This document shows positions 63,366-64,000 of a stretch of 64,000 nt of DNA, one piece after another (within the stretch, counting starts at the first letter, position 1; every line of letters starts with the position of its first letter). The position numbers and the translations under genes were made by a program. The notes beneath the pieces are model-generated. The model made no database searches. It was not told the origin of the DNA and was given only the letters and a program-made list of their open reading frames with translations. The DNA is from Roseateles sp. (lineage in GTDB: Bacteria > Pseudomonadota > Gammaproteobacteria > Burkholderiales > Burkholderiaceae_C), in the NCBI GenBank assembly GCA_016790285.1, contig JAEUPJ010000025.1:62001-126000 (forward strand), written 5' to 3'.

Positions 63366-64000
63366 CTAGGGTGAGACGAGGGTGGTCAGGCTGCGCGCCG
63401 GCAGCGTGAGGCTCAGGCGGGCGGCGGGCGCGCCCAGTGTCGCCTGCGCCTGGAAGCCGGCGGCTTCGGTGGTGACGTAGGGCGTCCACGTGGTGAACGA
63501 TCGCCCGGCGAGGGCGATGTCCAGCGCCTGAGGCTGGGCGTTGTCGTTGATGAGCACGAGCACCGCCTGGGCGGGTGTGGCGCCGGGCGGCGTTGCGAAG
63601 GCCGCGAGGCGCACGCCCGGCAGCGGCTGCGCGGTGGTGTCCACCCGCTGCATGCCCGGGCGCACGAAGCGGGCGTAGTGCTTGAGGGCCAGGCCGAAGT
63701 GGTTGGGCCGGTTCGCGTTGTCGATCAGGCCGGTGGGCTTGGCGTCGTTGGAGTTCACCAGCCACCAGTGGACATAGGCGTTGTACTGGCCCAGCGTGAG
63801 CCCTTCGTGCACTTCGCGCGCCAGCGCCAGAGCGTCGTCGATGCGGGTGGCCCAGGCCGTGGCCGTGTCGCTCTTGCCGACGGCGTCCAGGTAGTGCTCG
63901 GTCATCCACACGGGGCGCGTCGATGCCGGGTCCACCGCCAGCGGCACGCCGCCGTAGAGGTGGCCGCCGATGACGCCGATGCGCGCGGCTGCCGCGGGGT
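63366..64000 (-). CDS. GH30 (glucurono)xylanase, C-terminal part
   Basis: The frame enters at the window edge and is open for 211 codons. It reads ARIGVIGGHLYGGVPLAVDP, then TRPVWMTEHYLDAVGK, where the Glu in MTEHY is the catalytic nucleophile of GH30, and TLGQYNAYVHWWLVNSNDAKPTGLIDNANRPN. The C-terminal beta-domain (about the last 95 residues: YARFVRPGMQRVDT, VLVLINDNAQPQALDIAL, LTLPARSLTTLVSP) is the one fused to the barrel in XynC-type glucuronoxylanases (GH30_8). The acid/base half lies outside. It precedes the SASA gene by four bases. Confidence 0.87.
   Translation of the reverse strand, partial: PAAAARIGVIGGHLYGGVPLAVDPASTRPVWMTEHYLDAVGKSDTATAWATRIDDALALAREVHEGLTLGQYNAYVHWWLVNSNDAKPTGLIDNANRPNHFGLALKHYARFVRPGMQRVDTTAQPLPGVRLAAFATPPGATPAQAVLVLINDNAQPQALDIALAGRSFTTWTPYVTTEAAGFQAQATLGAPAARLSLTLPARSLTTLVSP

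Overview
The window is GC-rich, densely packed bacterial DNA. Protein similarity recalled from memory (T6SS gene order, xylanolytic enzymes, the MoxR/DUF58 operon) suggests a betaproteobacterium of the Burkholderiales, of the Roseateles/Mitsuaria/Rubrivivax kind. That placement is inference.

Positions 1-2544 look like an accessory island: the start of an SF2 helicase (minus strand), a divergent HEPN-motif protein, a tRNA-like element whose anticodon region is replaced by two perfect hairpins, and a C-terminal scrap of an integron-type tyrosine recombinase. Genes are sparse here and composition looks less GC-biased than in the rest.

Positions 2545-27878 hold a type VI secretion locus. The minus strand reads tssA, tssB, tssC, three Hcp-family genes, a zinc-ribbon protein, tagJ, tssE, tssF, tssG, then clpV, vgrG, a DUF4123 adaptor, two unknown proteins, an FHA protein, a PP2C phosphatase and a DUF4280 PAAR-like tip. 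On the plus strand, diverging from tssA, are a transmembrane Ser/Thr kinase, a small unknown protein and an ECF sigma factor with no anti-sigma gene beside it. Four promoters of one ECF form (GGAAC, 15 bases, GTYAC) lie exactly before tssA, clpV, the kinase gene and the unknown/sigma pair. This suggests a self-contained kinase-sigma circuit controlling secretion. The membrane-complex and baseplate genes tssJ, tssK, tssL and tssM are not in the window.

Positions 27905-31897 are housekeeping or unassigned: a secreted endonuclease/exonuclease/phosphatase-family protein, an initiator tRNA-Met with promoter and terminator, two TPR proteins and a polytopic membrane protein.

Positions 32117-48585 form a plant-polysaccharide locus: a GH5 lipoprotein behind a 20-bp perfect palindrome, an SGNH esterase-like lipoprotein, an RraA-family protein and an IlvD/Edd pentonate dehydratase, a GH2 enzyme, a YCII protein, an aldose 1-epimerase, a GH43 xylosidase/arabinosidase and an apparent GH115-GH8 fusion. 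Copies of a TGGTWGCGCTAWCA-like box, resembling the xyl-box of LacI-type XylR regulators, precede three of these transcription units. At the right edge (61409-64000) a sialate O-acetylesterase-family protein and a GH30 xylanase fragment resume the theme. Together the enzymes could strip methylglucuronic acid, acetyl and arabinose side groups, cut the xylan backbone, release xylose and feed pentonates into an oxidative pathway.

Positions 48613-61282 contain a compositionally different unknown gene, a metzincin-type metalloprotease, an LprI-like protein, small membrane proteins sharing an N-terminal APP motif, and the classic overlapping operon RDD-SpoIIM-membrane-DUF4129-DUF4350-MoxR-DUF58.
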